Source: Gigaspora margarita
Taxonomy: Eukaryota > Glomeromycota > Glomeromycetes > Diversisporales > Gigasporaceae
DNA length: 64,000 bases
Direction: 5' to 3'
Assembly (NCBI GenBank): GCA_009809945.1
Contig: WTPW01000316.1
Span: 132,363 to 196,362, forward strand
Positions 21,584 to 33,446 of this stretch are shown piece after piece; position 1 is the first letter of the stretch; every line of letters starts with the position of its first letter. The position numbers and the translations under genes are program-made. The notes below the pieces were generated by a model, which ran no database searches, was not told the DNA's origin, and saw only the letters and a program-made list of their open reading frames with translations.

Positions 21584-22480
21584 ATTAGAAAAATAAATAT
21601 AGTGCAAATTAGCAAAAATCTACAACCCTAAAAAATTTTAACAAATTTTGCAATAACTTGTGATCTAATAGTCGAAACTCAATAATTTTGGTACTATTTG
21701 ATTTGTCTCTACAAGTCAGATCAAATAGTCCTAAATCATTAAGTTTTAATTATTAGATTACAAAAAAAATTTATTTAAATAAATTTATAAATATTAAATA
21801 ATCTTGTTAACTAGCTATTCAAATATAATAATTTTGGTACTATTTGATTCCTTTTGATAAAATAGTTTGAACAGTATCAAAATGTTAAAAATCAGATCAC
21901 TAGTTAACAAAATATTTGCAAAAATAATTTGAGGTATAGTTAGGGATTGGAACTGTCTAAAATTGTCTTAATCATTTAATTGTTTAACTGTTTAACTATT
22001 TAATTTGACCGGCATTAAAATAACTCCAGCTCATGACCAATATAATTCTGCCTAGAACTATAGAGCAATTTTTAAATGGTTAAATGGTTCCAATCCCTAG
22101 GTATAGTTTTGTACAAAAATTTAAAATTTTTTTAATTTTTGTACAAAACTGCATCGCAAATTATTTTTTGCAAATATCTTATTAACTAGTGATCCAATTT
22201 TAATGTTTTTGGTACAATTTAAAATCAAAGTAATTAAATTTGGGCCACTAGTTGACAAGATTATTCAATATTTATAAAATTTATTTAAATAAAATTTTTT
22301 TATAATCTAGTGAATGAACTTAGCAATATTGGTACTATTTGATCCATCTTATCAAGATAAATTGAATAGTATCAAAATTATAGAGCTTCAACTACTAGAT
22401 CACAAGTTATTGCAAAATTTGTTAAAATTTTCTAGAATCACTGATCTTACAAATCTGCACCATATTTATTTTTCCAATAT
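21584..22480. mobile_element. about 0.9-kb palindromic element with a nested hAT MITE
   Basis: The left arm (AATAACTTGTGATCTAATAG near 21650) is mirrored on the right (CTACTAGATCACAAGTTATT near 22390). Both arms hold the motif AATTTTGGTACTATTTGAT. The hAT MITE 21941-22099 lies near the centre. Confidence 0.75.
21941..22099. mobile_element. 159-bp hAT MITE with perfect TSD
   Basis: Ends TAGGGATTGGAAC and GTTCCAATCCCTA. The TSD GGTATAGT is at 21933-21940 and 22100-22107. Confidence 0.93.
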
Positions 22481-22592
22481 ATTTAATAATTTAACTAGTG
22501 AATATATATAGAGGTTTAATGTAAGTTGCTTTTATAAAAGAGACCAACAGCTAAATATATATAAAAATACAAATAGTTATATTAGTTTATAA

Positions 22593-23141
22593 CAGTCAAG
22601 AAACATGTCCAACTGAGTGCAATTACTTATAGATCAAATGAGTTGACTCACCCAATTTTATATGTAAAATTATACAAAAAAATCATTTAAATTGAATTTA
22701 TTTAAAAGCATACATATAAAAGTCTCTTTAAATTTTAAATATATATTCTTTGGCATTTAATACTCTTTTGTTTAGGGCACAAGAAGCCTTTACTTAATAT
22801 CATCTTATATATTTTTAAAGAATTATTTTAACCAATCATATTATTATATAGGGTGAGTCACTTATTTGACTTAAAGAACATAGTAAAGAATCAGTCAACT
22901 TTAGTGGAAGATTTTCATTCTCCTACTTCAAATTAAGAACTAAAACTTTTAACAAAAGAGTATTAAATGCCAAAGAATATATATTTAAAATTTAAAGAGA
23001 CTTTTATATGTATGCTTTTAAATAAATTCAATTTAAATAATTTTTTTGTATAATTTTACATATTAAATTGGGTGAGTTAACTCATTTGATTTATAAGTAA
23101 CTACATTCTAAGCCATTATATATGGACATGTCCCTTGACTA
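22593..23141. mobile_element. 549-bp near-perfect palindrome, CAGTCAAG ends
   Basis: Starts CAGTCAAGAAACATGTCC and ends GGACATGTCCCTTGACTA. Arms of about 250 bp mirror each other, for example TCTTTGGCATTTAATACTCT and AGAGTATTAAATGCCAAAGA. The ends resemble those of the gap-spanning element 60044-61073. Confidence 0.85.
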
Positions 23142-23152
23142 ATATGGCTTTA

Positions 23153-23315
23153 GGGTGCTGATATTTATTACCTAATATCCATTTACTGTAAAGGCTTACT
23201 CCTACTCCTAGATAATATATTTAACTAAATTTGATTGGCTATAATTTTTTTATATAAGGTAAGGTTTTGCTTGACCCCTACCCTTTAAAATATTATCTAA
23301 TAAATATCAGCACCC
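23153..23315. mobile_element. 163-bp MITE with TTA target site
   Basis: Ends GGGTGCTGATATTTATTA and TAATAAATATCAGCACCC are an exact 18-bp inverted repeat, flanked by TTA (23150-23152, 23316-23318). A three-base TTA TSD with GG ends suggests the PIF/Harbinger group. Confidence 0.87.
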
Positions 23316-23319
23316 TTAT

Positions 23320-23780
23320 TGGCTATAACAAATAAATATGTTATGAAGAGTAACAAATGCATTTTTTTATAATAAAATTTATAATATTAAGTAGAAAATA
23401 TAAAGTTGTTACACCCATAACATGTTGTTTTACTTTTTTGATTAGTTAAAATTTTGTAGTAATAAATATCACAGATTATAATTTAAAATGAAATCTATTT
23501 TCTACTTAACTTGCTAATCTTTTAAAACCTACTAATACTTGTTTATTATAATTTTTTTTAAAATTAACCTCTAACACTAACCTCTAACCCTAAAAAATGC
23601 ATCCCAAAAAAATTTAGTTTCCAAGATTTTATACTAAAATTTTATTTTAATCTGGATTTCATTATAATCTGTTACAATAAATGTTTGTCACCAGCAGTAA
23701 TTGATTATTAGTTCAATCTAGAATATATTTAAATATTGTACTCACAATACATTGCACCCTTTTTATTTAGATTTGGATTT
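23320..23780. other. AT-rich DNA, nothing recognised
   Basis: No coding signal; CTAACACTAACCTCTAACCC near 23570 is a short C-rich phrase, not a telomeric array. Confidence 0.4.
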
Positions 23781-23999
23781 TTTTTATTGTTTTTTTTTTG
23801 TTTTTTTTTTCTTTTTTAACATTATATTTTTTTAGTTGTTTTTTCAAATCTTCATTGGAGTCATCGCTGGAGTTGTCATTAGAGCTATTACTAAAGCTTT
23901 CATCGGTAATATTGTTGGTACCATTGTTAAAACAGTAGTTAGAGCATTATGAAGTTATACTTAAATTGTTAGATTTCTTGTTATTTTGATAATTCAGTA

Positions 24000-25140
24000 G
24001 TTTTTTCATTTTCTTTTGCCAATTTCTTCATTGTTTTTCTGTGGGTTCTTTATAGGTTTTTTATTGGCTTTTAATAAGTTTATCCAGCAAGTTCATTATT
24101 ATTTTTTAGTGAGGTTTTCAGTAAATTTATCATTTTTTGGTAGGTTTGTTCTCATTTTCATATGGGTTTTTTTAGTAAGTTTATTGTTTTTAGTCAGTTG
24201 TTTTTTAGTGGGTTCTTCTATAAATTTTATGAGTTTTCTATTTTTTAGTAAATTCATAGGTTTTTTATTATTTTATTTCAGTAAATTCATTATTTTTTAG
24301 TAGGTTTTTAGCAAGTTTGCTATACTATAAGCCATTTGTTGAGTTTTTCTGTAGATTTTTCATTATTTTGGAGGGTTTTTCAGAAAATTCATTGCTTTTT
24401 GGTGGTTTTTTTTAATAAGTTTGTTGGTTTTAGCATTGGCTCATTATTTTTCAGGTAAGTTCTTCATCATTTTTTTGTTGAATTTTCTAGTAAGCTTTTG
24501 ATAAGTTCTTTTAGTAAATTCATTGTTTTTTGGTAGGTTTATTTAGTAGGTTCTTCATATCTTTTTGTAGATTCTTTTGGTAAATTTATCATTTTAGTGC
24601 TCCTTTCAAGGATTCTTCATAGTTTTTTAATAGTTTTGCTATGAATTCTTTGTAGTTTTTTAGTAGTTCTTTCACAGATTCTTCATAGTTTTTTGGTAGT
24701 TCTTCTAAAGATTCTTTATTGTTTTTTAGTAGTTCTTCCAAGAATTTTTTGTGAGTTTTTAGTACAAATTTTTTGTTGTTTTTTGGTAGTTCTTTTACAA
24801 ATTCTCCATAGTTTTTTAGCGGTTCCTTTAAGGGTTCTTTATAGTTTTTTAGTGGTTTCTTTAAGGATTTTTTGTGGTTTTTTAGTAATTTCTTCAAGAG
24901 TTCTTTAGTGGTGTTTTCAAAAATTCTTTATTATTTTTTGTTAGATTTTTCAAGGATTCTTCATAGTTTTTTAGTGGTTTTTTTATAGTTTTTTCAAGGA
25001 TTTTTCATCATTTTTTAGTAGTTTTTTCAAAAATTTTTTATAATTTTTTAGTGATTTTTTCAAGGATTCTTTGTTATTTTTCAATAGTTCTTCCAAAGAT
25101 TTTTTATCATTTTTCGGTAGTTTTTTAAAGATTTATTATT
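24000..25140. repeat. minisatellite, about 33-bp unit, T-rich
   Basis: Tandem units of the form TTCTTCATAGTTTTTTAGTAG plus about 12 bases are best preserved at 24590-24990 and progressively degenerate on both sides. Because the period is a multiple of three, the minus strand has a 102-codon open frame (24897-24589) of an 11-residue repeat close to KNYKESLEELL. I treat the frame as a consequence of the repeat, not as a proven gene. Confidence 0.8.
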
Positions 25141-25580
25141 ATTTTTTAGTGTTTTTTTATTCTAAGATTTTTTTTATTTTATGAAAATTTTTTTTATTTT
25201 GTTAAGTTATTTTTTTTTATTATCTTGATTTTTTTTTAAATAATTAAAAATGGGTGAATTTGGTTATACAATGATTTTGTAAAATTTTTTTGTTTTATTA
25301 AGTTTTTTTTTACTTTTTTTTGTTACATAAAGTTTTTTTTTCTTTTTTTTTAAATAATAAAAAATAGGTATATTTGGTTATTCAACAATTTTGTAATTTT
25401 TTTTTTGTTTGCAAAGTTTTTTTTTTACTTTTTTTTGTTATATGAAGTTTTTTTCTTTTTTTTTTAAATAATAAAATTGAATAGATTTGGTTATGTAAAG
25501 ATTTTATAAAATTTTTTTTGTTTCATGAAGTTTTTTTTTTAATTTTTTTTGTTATATAAATTTTTTTTTAAATAATAAAT
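25141..25580. repeat. three tandem copies of an about 120-bp T-rich unit
   Basis: Each unit runs from a TTTAAATAAT-AAAAAT phrase through TTTGGTTAT and GATTTTGTAA to a long T run with GTTA(C/T)AT; they start near 25226, 25348 and 25464. Confidence 0.7.
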
Positions 25581-25969
25581 AATTATATTTTTGATAGTTA
25601 TTAGTTTATAGTGACTTATTACCATGGTGACCCTATGATTAACTAATCAAAAACAATTATATGAGTCACATGATAACTAATTTGCAAAGAGCAAATTGTC
25701 GACCATGTAGCTCATAGGACCAATTTTGATTGATCGATCACTAAATAACGAAACTACAAATTAAAAAAAAAAAGCAAATCTATCTATTACTACTAGGTAC
25801 AACCCCAAAATTTTTTATTTTTTGAAAAAAAAAATTAACAATATATCATTTTTAATTTATTTTCATCAAATCAGTATTACTATATTATAATATCATAATC
25901 TTTATATATCTGGTACCAACTTTATACTTTATTTATAAAAAAAAATCTTAATCTAAAAAAATACTTCAA

Positions 25970-26350
25970 CCAACCAGTGTTACAAATCAAAAATCAAAAA
26001 TTGCAACTAATTAAAAAGTTGATAACTAATTGATTGTCTTTTTGGGTTTCAACTAATCGATTAATCGATTAATCGATTAATCGATTAGTTGCAACTAATT
26101 GATTAATCGATTAATTGATTAGTTGCAACTAATCGATTAATAAATTAATTAGTAAATTAGTTGTAATTAATCGATTAATTAATTAATTAATTGATTAGTT
26201 GCAACTATCAATTAATAAATATTAGTTGCAATTAATCAAATAATTGATTAATCGATTAGTTGCAACTTAATAATTAATCGATTAGTTGCAACTTAATAAT
26301 TAATCAATTAATTGATTAATTGCAACTAATTGTCAACTAGTTGAGCAACT
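25970..26350. repeat. palindromic array of ATCGATTAAT and TAGTTGCAACTA words
   Basis: At least ten self-complementary words alternate for 300 bp. The right end, GCAACTACCCCCAGCCCTA, looks like a hAT terminus, but the opposite end and TSD were not found. Confidence 0.75.
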
Positions 26351-27980
26351 ACCCCCAGCCCTAATTTATATTTCAACTTGCAACTATAAAGAAAAAAGAA
26401 TGCTAGCCCAAGAATAACAAAAGATGGTATCCACAAAATAAAGAAAAAAGAGAAATTAGCAGCAGTGAAAAGACAAAAACAACAAAGAAGAAAAAAAGCT
26501 AGTACTTATCTGAAGACTAGCTCTAGCCCACCCATTTCGCAGCTTAGCTTTGGAAAAATTAAAGTAGTATTTTTATTTGCTTAGCATCACTGCTAATATT
26601 TTTTCATTCTTAGAACCAAGTCAAAGCTAATTTCAAATAAAAGATCTAAAGAAGAGAGAAAATTAGTGATGACAACAAGCAAAAAAGAAAAAAAAAGCAA
26701 ATACTTATTTAAAGATAGCCAAAAAAGAAATACTATATTAGATCGTGAAATGAAAAAATAAAAAATAAAAAAATCTAGATTTACTTGTTAATCTAATCTA
26801 GATTGAATTAGGTATTTAGATCAAATTAGGTATCCTAGAGACAAGCTACCAGTATATGATCACCAATCTTAAATCTGATTGGCTAATCATATGGGGTCAC
26901 CATGGCAATGTGTTGCTACTGTCTTTTTACTATTTTTAATTATAAACTTAATAAAAAAATTTTTTAATAAAAAAAAAAGCAGATCTGATCTGATTTATGA
27001 AAAGCAAATTAGCAATCACGTGAAAATTTTAATAATCAAAAAAATGCAACATGTTACAGGTGTGACAAATTTATATTCCTTATTAAATAATAATTTATAT
27101 TTAATTTAAAAAAATAATATATAATATATAATAATAATAAAATAAATAAATATAAAATTTTATACTAAATTGTGAAACCTTGCAAAATCTTGTAAAATCT
27201 TGCAAAAATTTGTAAAAACTTTAAAATTATGCAAAAAGCATAATTATATAAATATGTATATTATTTATAAAAATTTCTTAATTTATACTAGATGTATATA
27301 TACATATATAATGCTAATTTATTGATTTATGAATTTGTTTAATTTATAAATTATAAATGAAAAATTAGTATAGCTTAAGGTAAGAATGTAAGTAGCTTTA
27401 GGGTTAGAAAAAATTATAGTTTATACTAAAATTTTACAAGAAATATTTTTTGTTAGAACTCCAAAAGCAGTTATATTATCAGGATTTTGAGATATCAATT
27501 TACGTGTATATGTACATATATATGGTATACAAATAGAAATTATCATTATTTATTTATTTTTTTAAAAATTTTATAATTTTGCAAAATATTACAAAATATT
27601 ACAAAAGTGAAATTATAGGCATCTCTTGTGAGATATATATAAATTATATATCAAATTTATTTAAGATAGAGTTAGGATTAAAATTAGGATTAGAGTTAGT
27701 AATATATATAGTAAAATTACTCAAGAAAATTTTTTGTTAGAGTATAAAAGATAGTTTCTATACAAATATTAAAAAATAAACAATTTTTAAAAAAACAAAA
27801 AAAAAAAATAAAAATTTGGTTTGATTTTTGTGATCATACTATGTTATACTAAATTCTGACTAAATTCTAATTCATTATTGGGTAATTTGTGAGAATATGC
27901 ATCTCTTGCAAGAGATACCTAAAACTACTCATTGCAAAATATTGCAGATTTATACAATAATATATAAAATATTACTTTTT
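26351..27980. mobile_element. decayed foldback family F-like DNA (copy D) and dispersed repeats
   Basis: 27100-27290 matches the 3' part of foldback copies A and C (TAATAATAAATAAA..., TTGCAAAATCTTGTAAAA, GCATGATTATGT-like). 27360-27760 shows the dispersed repeat also present at 8100-8250 and 46310-46420. No gene. Confidence 0.45.
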
Positions 27981-28008
27981 CAACTTCTGAAAAAGATAAT
28001 TTGATAGA

Positions 28009-28230
28009 AGAGAACCCTGAATATCTAGTACAGAGGTCATACATTATGTATTTTAGCAAAAACTTCCAAAATTTAAGAAGCAAAAAACAGTTTTTAGCAA
28101 TTATCTTGGCATTCAGTAGTCCAATTTGAATAAACTTTTTTTAAAAAATAAAACTCTTAGTAAGGTGCATTTAACAAAAAAAAGTTTGTTCAATTCTAAT
28201 TACTGGATCAAAACTATTTAACAAAATATA
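28009..28230. mobile_element. truncated AGGACCCC-family element
   Basis: Starts CCCTGAATATCTAGTACAGA and continues with the family's interior (AGTAGTCCAATTTGAATAAA, GGTGCATTTAACAAAAAAAA). The other terminus is missing. Confidence 0.6.
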
Positions 28231-28344
28231 GTGTTATAGAACTAATTTCTTATTTTACTACCAATAGATCAAGAAAGTTTTCATGATCAAAATGAGCTAT
28301 AATTTATTAGAAACAGATTGGTAATAAGTTTGATAAGTATAAAT

Positions 28345-28502
28345 AATTATTGTATTACAAGTACCTTTATTATCTTTATTATCTTTATTACTTTTATTAC
28401 CTTAATTACTTTTATTATCTTTATTACCTTTATTATCTTTATTACTTTATTACCTTTATTATCTTTATTACTTTTATTACTTTTATTACTTTTATTTTTT
28501 TA
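28345..28502. repeat. (TTATTACCTTTATTATCTT)n simple repeat
   Basis: About sixteen units of TTTATTA(C/T)C(T). Related short tracts occur at 29660-29700 and 30765-30790. Confidence 0.85.
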
Positions 28503-28648
28503 AAGTTTAAAGACTAGGTGTAATGGTCAGAATTTATTATAAGTTATAGTGATATAATATTTATTACATGAATAAGGATACAACTAGCCATATGTGCACT
28601 TTTGGTGTCTAATTTAAGTAGTCTGCCCAAAGGTTCTATACTAGCTGC

Positions 28649-28939
28649 TAGTGTTGTTATGGGACAGCTTTGGACAATGATTTGAACAATTTTGAACAAT
28701 TTTGAACAATTTTGAACAATTAAATAAAGTAAAATTGCTTAAAATTTTATTAAGATAACCTATTTTAATTTTAACTAGAATGTGTTCAGCACCTAAAAAA
28801 ATATATAGTTATATATTTTTTAGTTAGATTTATTAATTATTAAAGCCTGAACAAGCTTTGAACAATCTTGGATGTTTGGACAATTTTTGGATGGGGACAA
28901 GCCAAAAAAAACTGTGGACAGCCAAAACATACAATACTG
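28649..28939. mobile_element. hAT-like MITE (family H1), 291 bp, perfect 8-bp TSD
   Basis: The ends TAGTGTTGT and ACAATACTG are flanked by the TSD CTAGCTGC (28641-28648, 28940-28947). The element is inserted in a minus-strand SINE relic. It serves as the empty site for the 1301-bp insertion at 46073. Confidence 0.9.
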
Positions 28940-29299
28940 CTAGCTGCTATATCTACAACCCAACTATAGAATTGTTTATTTAAACTCTCTGGTTCATGGT
29001 TTTCCTATTACTACCTGATACACTACATAATGCAAATATTGTGGGCCACAACCCTTTTAGATATCTCTGATCTAAGGGCTACTTTATCTATACCAACTGC
29101 ATACTATTATCCTTCTGTGTCCTATTTTACTTCTAAATATAGATTTAGTAACAAAGCTACCTACACTTATTAGGTTCATTCTTATCCTAACTACTCACTT
29201 TTTTTTTTTGATAGTGTCATCATAAATTATCACTATTATCTTCTAATCCAGGACTTGCCAAATAGGTTTCTATTTTTTCAGTTTGCTAAATTTGTAATA

Positions 29300-29483
29300 C
29301 AGTCTACTCTTGTTTATATCAACCTATTTGAATTTGTTTAATTTATATTGATAGTGATATTAACGAAGGAATTATATTAAAGTTGATGTATATGAGGGAA
29401 TTTTAAATGTATAAAAATTTATAAAAATTTATTTTGTGGCTTAGGTTGATATTAAGAGAGTTGATATTAACGAGGGACAACTG
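29300..29483. mobile_element. 184-bp TA-flanked MITE nested in a SINE
   Basis: TA at 29298-29299 and 29484-29485. The left end CAGTCTACTCTTGTTTATAT pairs imperfectly with the right end GAGGGACAACTG. Subterminal copies of GTTGATATTAA recur in both arms. Confidence 0.7.
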
Positions 29484-29650
29484 TATAATGTTAACACTAT
29501 TGTATCTAAAGCTACTATTCAAGATGGTAAAACCAAAATAACAGATTTCATAACCCAACTGATATAAGCCACATAGTTATCAATAGTAGGATTCAAACTA
29601 TCAACTTGCTACTTGGTAGTAATATCTTAACAACTTTTCTAAGGTATCAT

Positions 29651-31500
29651 ACTTTTTACTTTTATTACTTTTATTACTTTTTATGCTTTAATACATTTTG
29701 TGCTTTTATTTTTTTATTTTTTTATTTTTTGCTTTAAAAAGCCTGATGATCATGCCCTTTTTTATTAATTATTGAAAACAGTTACATTATCAAATGCTAT
29801 TACTACTTCTAGTTTTTTCCAACCTTAAGATTCTAAGTACCTGTCCGTGATCTGCCAGAATAGGATTTGTTTCTTTATATACTGAGGTTACAACCCTACA
29901 TATATAGTTCACTAACAGAGATCTATTGGCTTGTCATGATAAACTCTTTTCTTAAAAACTTCTTCTACCTAGATCCTGCTGAACCAGTTTACTAACTATT
30001 ATCCGCATAATAAAAATAAGAAAAAACAATTTAAAAAAATGGTATAAAAGAGAACGAAAACAAAAGATAATATAAAAAGTAAGAAAACTACACAACCTAA
30101 ACGAATAACCAAATAAAAGGGAAAAGATAAAAAAAGCATAAAAAAAATATGGCCTGATGTACATATAATAAAAGAAAAAAAAAAGAGACTACTAAAAATA
30201 ATTATAGAAATTTCTCAAATAGTTTCTCCAAAAAACTTTACATGTTCTTCATTATTATTTTGTTACCAAAATATACTTGTGACTACAATTCCAATATGGT
30301 AGATGCCTTTCCAATTTGGATAGAGTAAATACTGCTAATCTTTTGGAGGGGTACACCGAAATGCCCACTTTTGAAATTTCTAAACAAAAAAACTATTGAC
30401 ATCATATTTCCACTTGTAGATCTTGAGAGAGTATGGTTTCTTTTTTTCTAAAAAGATAAATATGCACTTCTATTTCCTTCTGGTCGCCAAATTTATATAC
30501 TATTTTTTTGGTAAATGATAAACTCTAAACTTGTCAGAGGTAGTCTATAAACTCTACCTCTAAATATCAAGTACTGCTCCTTTTACAATAAGTAATAAAC
30601 TCTAAAACTATTAGTGGATAGTTAATAAACTCTATTCCTAAATAATAGGTGCTGTCTTACAAGAGTATTTGAAGTTTGTTTTTAGTTTATATTAATTTTT
30701 TTGAAAAAAAGTTTTGGTAATTTTGGGTACAAGTGATCGTTGAAAAGAGATTCTTGCATTTTGTACTTTTATTACTTTTATTACTTTTTTTAAAAGATAT
30801 ATAAACTCTAGTTTTCACCCTCTTGTACAATAAACTTAAATTCACTTTTTCTTCTTTTTAATGTTTAGAAATAGTTTTCTATCTTGAATATTATATTATA
30901 AATAAATAAAATATATCTTTGTCCAAATAAATACTCTCTTGCTCTTGATAAATATATACTAAACTGCTCTAGTAAAGTAATATTCTACTTGCATACAGCT
31001 TTATATTTTCTTTGACTCTTATAAAATTCCTGTCACTATATATTGTATTGCAAATACTATATTGAAAGCTATAGTTGTTTGTAACATTTTGGTGCCTTCT
31101 GGTAAAAATTTATTTAAAAATAGCCAGAACTTTTAGGACCTCTCTTCTTTTTTCTGCAAGGATATTTTTCTCTCTTCTCCTTTCTTCTTATTAAAGTAAT
31201 TGTTTTTGGTTTATTAGTTAAATTGAAAAAGATTCATTCAGAAGGGTATACTTGAAGCCTCTTGTTTTTGTAGTAATAGTATTTTTTTATCAAATTGAGA
31301 AAAATTAGTTCAAAAAGGCATATTTGAAATCTCTGCTTTTGTAGCACTTCTACTTGTTTTAGTATTTTATTTTTGTTTGTTAGATTTTTTTAGATCCCAA
31401 TTAAAAATTCTCTTACCTCTTGAATAGTAACTTTAAAAAAAAATATATTAGTAATTAACTCTTTTCTTTTTTACTTAAGTTTAAAATTTAAACTACTCAC
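29651..31500. other. AT-rich DNA without a supported gene
   Basis: Contains (TTTTATTAC)n tracts and unassigned mid-complexity DNA near 29800-29990 and 30300-30680. Short open frames are interrupted everywhere. Confidence 0.4.
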
Positions 31501-31711
31501 TTCTTAGACCACTATATGAATAGAGCTTATCAAATCCATCTATAACAAATAAAGTACATAATACTAGCTACCTCTTTGCTCTTGTGACTGAAGTTTTACA
31601 ATTTCTAATTCAGATCTATCTTGTTAAATTTGTTATTTACTTGTAGAATACCACTGATCCTTTTGTTGCTTTTAAAATAAATATTGAGCTTCTTATTTTG
31701 CAAACCGTTAT

Positions 31712-32249
31712 GGGAGCATCCATAAATTACGTTATGCTTGAGGGAGGGGGGGACCCCCAAAATATAACGATTTTGCAATATGTAGGGGGGTCCCCCCAAC
31801 ATAACGCAATTTTTTTCTAAAAATTTGTCTAAAACTTGATTCAGTAGTCCAAATTTGATGATTTTGGTACCATTCGAATCGTCTCGAGAAGAGAATTCAA
31901 ATGGTACCAATTTCATTTGATTTAGATCACTGTATCACGTTTTATTAACGAAATACTATTGGTTATTATGTTTTCTTATAAAATTACTATAAAATCAATA
32001 GTATTTCGTTAATAAAACGTGATACAGTGATCCTAATGAAACGATTTTGGTACCATTGGATTCGTCTCATAGAGACGAATCGAATAGTACCAAAATCATC
32101 CAGATTGGATCACTGGGTCATAATATATTCAAGTTATTGTAAAATTTCATATATAAATATATGGATTTTTAAAAAATTTTTTATATAGTAGAGAAGGGGG
32201 GTCAAGAGCTACTATGTAGGGGTACATAACGTTATTTATGGATGCCCCC
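31712..32249. mobile_element. 538-bp MITE with GGGGGCATCC-type ends, copy 1
   Basis: Ends GGGAGCATCCATAAATTACG and CGTTATTTATGGATGCCCCC. Three-base TSD TAT (31709-31711, 32250-32252). The interior has G-runs next to the left end, C-runs on the other strand, and a nested hairpin around CAATAGTATTTCGTTAATAA. Confidence 0.9.
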
Positions 32250-33012
32250 TATACCCAAAATATTGTTAATGCCCACTTTAATTTAACTTTTTTTTGAGAT
32301 TATAATACTCTTAGAGCTATTGCTAGAAATATTGTTTTTAACTACAGATACAACAATCCTAATCTTAATCCTTTAGAAGTTATAGTTGCTTTTTTTTTGT
32401 ACTTGTACTTGTTATATTCTTGCTTCTATCCTATGCTCTTATTTTGAAGCAAACATTTTTGATTACTATCTTGAAAGTCTTGTTACTTCTACTCTACTAC
32501 TTGCTTGAATAATTGATAATCTTAATTACCTCTTTTCAATTACCCAAGAAATGATGAAAATCTAGACTTTAAAATCTTTTCTATTCTATAATCAATACAT
32601 CTTAGAACCAGAAGATTTAGATAATCAAACTAAATTCTTTTATTCTCCTTATTTATTACCCTATAACAAAAATACTACTCAAATACAATTCTCTTGTTTC
32701 ATACTTCTTTTATCACTGCTCACTGAAATTTACTTTAACAGGACCCCAGACATTTCTAATATATGTCATATTTTTTTTAGCAAATTGATTCAATTTTGAT
32801 CTAAGATTCAAATTTTAATTTTAGCAAATTAAAGTTAATTTTAAAAAGGGTCATAGTTGAATATTTTGGCGAATTACTAAGATTTTATACATGTCATATT
32901 TTATTTTTAGCAATTTAACCACATTTTGATGATAATCAATCTGGATATAATAAGATATTAATAGTTTACGGAGCAAAGTGATAATCAATTATAATTAAAA
33001 AGTAGTTGTAGT

Positions 33013-33278
33013 TAGGGTTCCGCAATTCGATTTGATTCGATTTGATTCGATCAAATATTCGATCTCAAATCAAATTCAAATACAGAAATTTCAAATCAAA
33101 TCAAATNCAAATTGACAAAATATTNGATTCGATTCGAAAATATTTAATAAAAATTACAAATATATTTGATTTGATTTGATTTGATTTGATCAAATCAAAT
33201 TCAAATCAAGAGCTTATTCGATTCAATCAAATTCAAATATGCCTAATATTCGATTCGATTCGACTTTAAGAAACTCTA
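33013..33278. mobile_element. 266-bp hAT MITE made of TCGATTTGAT repeats, perfect TSD
   Basis: Ends TAGGGTTCCGC and GAAACTCTA. The TSD GTTGTAGT is at 33005-33012 and 33279-33286. The interior alternates TTTGATTCGATTTGA and TCAAATCAAATTC, so it is largely self-complementary. Confidence 0.9.
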
Positions 33279-33446
33279 GTTGTAGTATATAATCAGGCTT
33301 TAGTATCAATAGCAACTTGGTACTTACTCTGCATATGTATTACGATTATTGATCATGATTGTATGTCGATAAACAAATAATTATATAATACAATTGCACG
33401 GGGTTATCATTAAGTGAATTAGTAATTTATATAATAATTTTTAATT

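Larger units (their letters stand above)
28540..29650 (-). mobile_element. degenerate tRNA-derived SINE or SINE-like repeat with two nested MITEs
   Basis: On the minus strand the 5' part near 29640-29560 has a decayed B box (GTTTGAATC). The 3' part (28540-29000) matches the SINE copies at 8404-8860 (same strand) and 34480-34815 (opposite strand), with shared words such as GTTTAAATAGGCAATTCC-like and ACACCAAAAGTG. It carries the H1 MITE and the TA element 29300-29483. Confidence 0.6.

Noticed and set aside
25970-26350. CRISPR-like array
   Set aside because: Repeats are palindromic and unevenly spaced with no unique spacers, and the genome is eukaryotic.
28318-28503. 61-codon Ile/Thr/Phe-rich ORF
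   Set aside because: Translation of the TTTATTACC microsatellite.
31605-31916. 103-codon minus ORF, with a near-identical one at 56626-56841
   Set aside because: Both lie in the two copies of one palindromic MITE; the similarity comes from the element, not from a conserved gene.
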